A program made the translations under genes and the position numbers. From assembly GCA_030263805.2 (NCBI GenBank), contig CP136010.1, positions 2,371,001-2,435,000 on the forward strand: 64,000 nucleotides of DNA. Reading direction: 5' to 3'. Source of the DNA: Pseudomonas sp. FeN3W (GTDB lineage Bacteria; Pseudomonadota; Gammaproteobacteria; Pseudomonadales; Pseudomonadaceae). This document shows, one piece after another, positions 60,272-64,000 of the stretch. The notes below the pieces were generated by a model. It made no database searches. It saw nothing but the letters and a program-made list of their open reading frames with translations, and was not told where the DNA came from. Every line of letters starts with the position of its first letter. The first letter of the stretch is position 1.

Positions 60272-61665
60272 GCCGACGCTGGCGCCGCCTGCAGGCGCGC
60301 GTGCGCCATCAACTGAAAGGTGCCATGTCGCTGCGCCTGCGGCTGATGCTCGGCGCCGCGGGCCTCGCCGTGCTGTTCATGCTGGCCCTGCTGCCGGCGC
60401 TGCAGGGTGCCTTCAGCCTGACTTTCGAACGCGTCATCGAGCAACGCCTGGCCGCCGATGCCAGCACCCTGATCACTGCCGCGCACGTCGAGGACGGTCG
60501 CTTGCTGATGCCCGAGCAAATGCCGGACGAAGAATTCAACCTGCCCGACGCACAGTTGCTCGGCTTCATCTACGACCGCCGCGGCGAGCTGGTCTGGCAT
60601 TCACGCTCGGCCGCCGACGAGCGCATCGACTACCGTCCGCGTTACGAGGGCCACACCAGCGAATTTCTGCGCACCCGCGATGCGGCGGGCGTGGAGTATT
60701 TCGTCTACGACGTCGAACTGCAGCTGGCTGGCAGCCGCGACAACGCCTTCAGTTTCGTCACCATGCAGCCCACCAGCGAATACCTGAGCCTGTTCGACGA
60801 GTTTCGCCGGCAGCTCTACCTGTGGCTCGGCAGCGGCCTGCTGGTGCTGCTGATCCTGCTCTGGCTCGGCCTGACCTGGGGCTTTCGCACACTGAAACGC
60901 GTCAGTGCCGAGCTCGATCAGGTCGAGGGTGGCCAGCGCCAGCACCTGAGCGACGAACACCCCCGGGAGCTGCTGCGCCTGACCCGTTCGCTCAACCGCC
61001 TGCTGGACAGCGAACGGCGCCAGCGCGAGCAGTACCGCAATTCGTTGGGCGACCTGGCGCATAGCCTGAAAACCCCGCTCAGCGTGCTGCAGGGCGTCGG
61101 CGAAACCCTCGCCGCGCAGACGCAGAGCCGCGAGCAGGCGCAGGTGATGCAGGGGCAGATCGAACGCATGAGCCAGCAGATCGGCTACCAGCTGCAGCGT
61201 GCCAGCCTCGGCAAGAGCGGCCTGGTGCGGCACCGGGTCGAACTGAAGCCATTGTTGACCAGCCTCTGCAGCACGCTGGACAAGGTCTACCGCGACAAGC
61301 ACGTGCAAGCCGACATGCAGCTCGCCGAGCCCTGCCTGGTGCCGATGGAACAGGGCGCGCTGATGGAGCTGCTCGGCAACCTGCTGGAGAACGCCTACCG
61401 TCTGTGCCTGCAGCAGGTGCGCATCAGCGCCAGTTACCACGAAGGCGATCTGCTGCTAAGCGTCGAGGACGACGGCCCGGGTGTGCCGGTCGGCCAACGC
61501 GAGCGCATCATCCGCCGCGGCGAACGCCTCGATGGCCAGCACCCCGGCCAGGGCATCGGCCTGGCGGTGGTCAAGGATATTCTCGACAGCTACGGCGGCG
61601 AACTCAGCCTCGGCGAGTCGGCACTCGGTGGCGCGGCTTTCCGCATCCGGCTGCAGGCGGACTGA
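60268..61665 (+). CDS. phoQ: Sensor histidine kinase PhoQ
   Basis: 465 residues from MSRRWRRLQARVRHQ, overlapping phoP by 4 bases; a second ATG at 60325 is possible. Two transmembrane helices (about 30–50 and 190–212) enclose a periplasmic sensor with acidic patches (ADERIDYRPRYEG). The His box is SLGDLAHSLKTPLSVL and the ATPase domain has ENAYRLCLQQVRIS and GQGIGLAVVKDIL. PhoQ senses low Mg2+ and cationic peptides. Confidence 0.94.
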   Translation: MSRRWRRLQARVRHQLKGAMSLRLRLMLGAAGLAVLFMLALLPALQGAFSLTFERVIEQRLAADASTLITAAHVEDGRLLMPEQMPDEEFNLPDAQLLGFIYDRRGELVWHSRSAADERIDYRPRYEGHTSEFLRTRDAAGVEYFVYDVELQLAGSRDNAFSFVTMQPTSEYLSLFDEFRRQLYLWLGSGLLVLLILLWLGLTWGFRTLKRVSAELDQVEGGQRQHLSDEHPRELLRLTRSLNRLLDSERRQREQYRNSLGDLAHSLKTPLSVLQGVGETLAAQTQSREQAQVMQGQIERMSQQIGYQLQRASLGKSGLVRHRVELKPLLTSLCSTLDKVYRDKHVQADMQLAEPCLVPMEQGALMELLGNLLENAYRLCLQQVRISASYHEGDLLLSVEDDGPGVPVGQRERIIRRGERLDGQHPGQGIGLAVVKDILDSYGGELSLGESALGGAAFRIRLQAD

Positions 61666-61741
61666 CCAAACGGCACTCCCGCACAGCCCTGGCCACTGCT
61701 AGAGTTCGCTGCCGAGCTATCTGCAGCCCATTGGAGGGCGC

Positions 61742-62185
61742 ATGTCACTGGATGACCGCAAGAAACTCGTCCGTCAGCACATCGACCTGACCTGGAATCG
61801 CGGGCGCCTGGCGCTGGCCGAGCACCTGCACAGCAAGGATTTTCTCTACAAGAGCTCCTTCATCGGCCGGCCGCTCGCCAGCGCCGAGTTTCTCGACATG
61901 GTCCGGCAGATCCGCCACGCCATGCCGGAACTGGAAGTGGTGGTCGAGGAATGCATCGCCGAAGACAATCGGGTGGTCACCTGGAGCACGCTGATCGGCA
62001 CCATCGAGCGGCAGGCGTTCGGCTATCCGCCCAGCGACAAGGTACTGAGCATCTCCGCCATGGCCTTCTGGACCATCACCCCGACCCAGCAGGTGCAGGA
62101 AATCTGCACCATGTTCGACATGGAAAGCTTCCGCGCCCAACTGGGCCTGGATACCCGGCCCTTCGCAGAGAAGGCCCTGCCCTGA
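61742..62185 (+). CDS. SnoaL-like ester cyclase family protein
   Basis: 147 residues. The NTF2-like SnoaL fold is seen in LVRQHIDLTWNRGRLALAEHLHSKDF, FLDMVRQIRHAMPELEVVVEECIAEDNRVVTWSTLIGT and ILSISAMAFWTI. This family includes polyketide cyclases but most bacterial members have no known substrate. No polyketide genes are nearby. A GGAGGG precedes the ATG. Confidence 0.85.
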   Translation: MSLDDRKKLVRQHIDLTWNRGRLALAEHLHSKDFLYKSSFIGRPLASAEFLDMVRQIRHAMPELEVVVEECIAEDNRVVTWSTLIGTIERQAFGYPPSDKVLSISAMAFWTITPTQQVQEICTMFDMESFRAQLGLDTRPFAEKALP

Positions 62186-62194
62186 GTCAGCGAT

Positions 62195-63844
62195 TCACCA
62201 CAGCCAGCCCAGCCAGAGCAGCGCCACCAGCAGCCAGGCGCTGAGGGTCAGCGCGCCGCGTTCCCACTGGCGATTCCAGCGCCGTTCGCGCGCCCGCCAG
62301 CGGTTCCGCTCGAGCTGCATCCCGGGTACGGGCAGTGGCGGCTGGCGCAGCAGGCGCGTGAGATACAGCGATGCCCACAGTGCCGGGTTGGGCAACTGCG
62401 CCAGCCGCGACGGCACGCCCCAGCCGCGGCGCAGCACCAGCAATGTAAGGCCCAGTGCAGCCAGTAGCGGCCATAACGCCGACCATAGATTGGCCAGATA
62501 CATCCCGGCCAATAGCGGTTCGCGCATAGCCGGCCAGAGCCAGGGCACGGATAGCGACGCCACGCAGAGCAACGCCCACGGCAACCACTGGCCGAGCGGC
62601 GCGCGGGTGCTGGCGTGCTGCTGGTCGCGCCACATCAGCCAGAGCGCGCGCCAGAGCAGTAACGCGGTGGCGAAGCTGGCCAGGGTCAGCCAGGGCAACC
62701 AGGCGCCGAAGGCGCTGTCATGCCAGGCCTCCTTCAGCAGGTACTTCACTGCCGCACCGCTGGTGAGCGGCGCGCCCATGATCGCCAGCGCCGGCAGCAC
62801 CAGCAGCGCCCAGCCCAGACGCGACAGACGTCCTTCATGAACCATCCCGGCGGCGAGGAACAGCGCGCCCTTGGCCAGCCCGTGATGCACGCCGAACAGC
62901 ACCAGCACCGTCAGCAGCGCCGCAGAGGGCGCCTCCAGGCTCCAGGCCAGCGCCAGGATCATCAGCATCCAGCCCATCTGGCTCACCGATGACCAGGCCA
63001 GCACCGCCTTGGACTTGGCCGCGCACAGCCCCAGCGCAGCCGCATAGAGCGCGCCGAACAGGCCGGCAACGAGCAGCGGCGTGCTCCAGGCCGCGAGCGT
63101 CGGGTCGCTCTCCGGCAGGCAGCGCCAGATGCCGAGAATGCCAGCCTTGAGCATCGCCCCGGAAAGCACCGCGCTGGCCGGGGCCGGTGCCTGCGGATGG
63201 GCCAGCGGCAGCCAGACGTGCAGCGGCCAGAACCCGGCCTTCAGGCCGAGCCCGAGCACCAGCAGGGCCAGGGTCAGGTGGTCGATCGGCTGCGCCTGCC
63301 AGCTGGCGAAGTCGAAGGCCTGCTCGGTGCTGTGGCTGCGCAGCAACAGCCCGGCGAGCAGCAGCATCTCGCCGCCGATCGCCAGTTGCAGATAGAGGCG
63401 TCCGGCCCGCCGCGGGCCCGGTCCACCGCGCTGCACGATCAACCCATAGGCCGCGAGGCTCATGGCGCTGAAGCCGAGGTAGAAGCTCAGCGCGTCGGTG
63501 GCGATGACCAACAGCAGGTTGCCGGCCAGCGCCAGTTGCCAGAACGTCCAGAAGCGCAGCCGCTTGCGATCGGCAGCCAGGCTGCTGTTGGCAAAGATCG
63601 CCGCGCAACTCCAGAGCACGGCGGTAAAGCCCAGCCAGGCGCGGGTCAGGGTATCGCTGGCGCCCCAGCGCACGCCCTCCCAGAGCCACGGCAACTCCAA
63701 CGCTGGCGGCGGTTGCAGCGCTGCCAGCAGCGCCGGCGCACAGGCCAGCCACAGCCACGGCAGGCTGCGCTCGCGCAGCCACAACAGCAGAACGCCGCCG
63801 AGCAACGGTGCGAAAGGCACCAGCAGCCAGAGCCAGGCAGTCAT
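62195..63844 (-). CDS. NuoL/HyfB-like proton-conducting membrane protein
   Basis: 549 residues with about fourteen helices. Antiporter-type complex I subunit signatures are present: LKAGFWPLHVWLPLAHPQAPAPASAVLSGAMLKAGI, LAWSSVSQMGWMLM and HHGLAKGALFLAAGMV. The segment that normally reads WE(L/M)M in NuoL-type proteins is GFSAMSLAAYGL here, so the usual helix-5 Glu is missing. It starts with a 4-base overlap from the gene upstream, also NuoL-like. It is not part of a normal nuo operon as far as the window shows. Confidence 0.8.
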   Translation of the reverse strand: MTAWLWLLVPFAPLLGGVLLLWLRERSLPWLWLACAPALLAALQPPPALELPWLWEGVRWGASDTLTRAWLGFTAVLWSCAAIFANSSLAADRKRLRFWTFWQLALAGNLLLVIATDALSFYLGFSAMSLAAYGLIVQRGGPGPRRAGRLYLQLAIGGEMLLLAGLLLRSHSTEQAFDFASWQAQPIDHLTLALLVLGLGLKAGFWPLHVWLPLAHPQAPAPASAVLSGAMLKAGILGIWRCLPESDPTLAAWSTPLLVAGLFGALYAAALGLCAAKSKAVLAWSSVSQMGWMLMILALAWSLEAPSAALLTVLVLFGVHHGLAKGALFLAAGMVHEGRLSRLGWALLVLPALAIMGAPLTSGAAVKYLLKEAWHDSAFGAWLPWLTLASFATALLLWRALWLMWRDQQHASTRAPLGQWLPWALLCVASLSVPWLWPAMREPLLAGMYLANLWSALWPLLAALGLTLLVLRRGWGVPSRLAQLPNPALWASLYLTRLLRQPPLPVPGMQLERNRWRARERRWNRQWERGALTLSAWLLVALLWLGWLW

Positions 63845-64000
63845 ATGGCGAACTCCCGCTCGACGATCAGTTGGCTCCAGCCCAGCGGACTCAGCGCGGT
63901 GGCTGCCAGCAGGCCGACCAGCAGCGACAGCAGCGCCGTGAGCAGCGGCGGCAGCAACAGCATCCAGTGGGTTTCGAAACGCTCATCGGCCCAGCGGTTC
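63841..64000 (-). CDS. NuoL-like protein, C-terminal fragment (window edge)
   Basis: The 52 residues in view end ALSPLGWSQLIVEREFAI before the stop. They begin in a loop (NRWADERFETHW) and contain one hydrophobic helix (LLLPPLLTALLSLLVGLLAATA). The tail resembles the C-terminus of NuoL/Mrp-type antiporter subunits. It overlaps the next gene by 4 bases (ATGA). Confidence 0.65.
   Translation of the reverse strand, partial: NRWADERFETHWMLLLPPLLTALLSLLVGLLAATALSPLGWSQLIVEREFAI

Overview
The window is a contiguous piece of chromosome from a high-GC gammaproteobacterium, most probably the Pseudomonas stutzeri (Stutzerimonas) group. Several gene runs have the order known from Pseudomonas: hup–rubredoxin reductase–rubredoxin–glc operon–glcC–ubiC–ubiA–phoB–phoR; serA–D-2-hydroxyglutarate dehydrogenase–rpiA–ilvA–rppH–ptsP–lgt–thyA; and oprH–phoP–phoQ. 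This placement rests on gene order and protein sequence recall, not on a database search. No rRNA, tRNA, CRISPR array, prophage or intact insertion sequence was seen.

Layout. 1–1.4 kb: a TPM/LemA membrane-protein set. 1.5–3.6 kb: a LysR regulator divergent from a zinc-free alcohol dehydrogenase/quinone reductase-type enzyme. 3.6–7.2 kb: glutarate catabolism (glutarate CoA-transferase, glutaryl-CoA dehydrogenase, divergent LysR regulator). 7.2–9.4 kb: a solitary lower-GC Fic protein, an SCP2-like small protein and an HU protein. 9.5–10.9 kb: rubredoxin reductase and rubredoxin. 11–20.6 kb: a complete glycolate operon glcD-E-F-G-B-A with divergent glcC; the shared intergenic region holds two identical 15-bp operators. 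20.7–24.3 kb: ubiCA and phoBR, with a Pho box before phoB. 24.4–28.8 kb: CorC-type membrane protein, M23 peptidase, an atypical response regulator and a tandem universal stress protein. 29.2–33.8 kb: a five-gene branched-chain-amino-acid-type ABC transporter operon, followed by a tandem duplication of its 3' end and palindromic repeats. 34.2–43.5 kb: a hypothetical protein, an orphan ParA, thyA, lgt, a TauE-type exporter, an NRDE protein, ptsP, rppH and a HAD phosphatase. 43.6–51.9 kb: ilvA, rpiA, a YegP-like protein, two tandem SdiA-regulated-type beta-propeller proteins, a FAH-family protein, D-2-hydroxyglutarate dehydrogenase and divergent serA. 52–55.7 kb: two small exported proteins, an AI-2E-family permease and an OPT transporter. 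55.9–58.8 kb: a compact curli-like cluster (csgD-, csgB-, csgA- and csgH-like). 58.9–61.7 kb: oprH–phoP–phoQ. 61.7–64 kb: a SnoaL-like protein and the 3' part of a cluster of NuoL-like proton-translocating proteins.

How it works together. Much of the window is central and two-carbon metabolism. Glycolate is imported by GlcA, oxidised by GlcDEF, and the glyoxylate is joined to acetyl-CoA by GlcB. Glutarate is activated and oxidised to crotonyl-CoA. SerA together with D-2-hydroxyglutarate dehydrogenase supports serine synthesis by removing the 2-hydroxyglutarate SerA makes. Two two-component systems (PhoBR for phosphate, PhoPQ for divalent cations) sit near their typical targets.

Most interesting points: the curli-like cluster, with no secretion genes in the window, directly abutting the PhoPQ locus; the five-copy GTTCAG array in 11-bp phase before oprH and the strong terminator between oprH and phoP; palindromic and heptad repeats that have grown genes (C-terminus of D-2-hydroxyglutarate dehydrogenase) or been duplicated with them (end of the ABC operon); a Fic protein with Lys in place of the usual acidic motif residue; and a NuoL-like protein lacking the usual membrane Glu.
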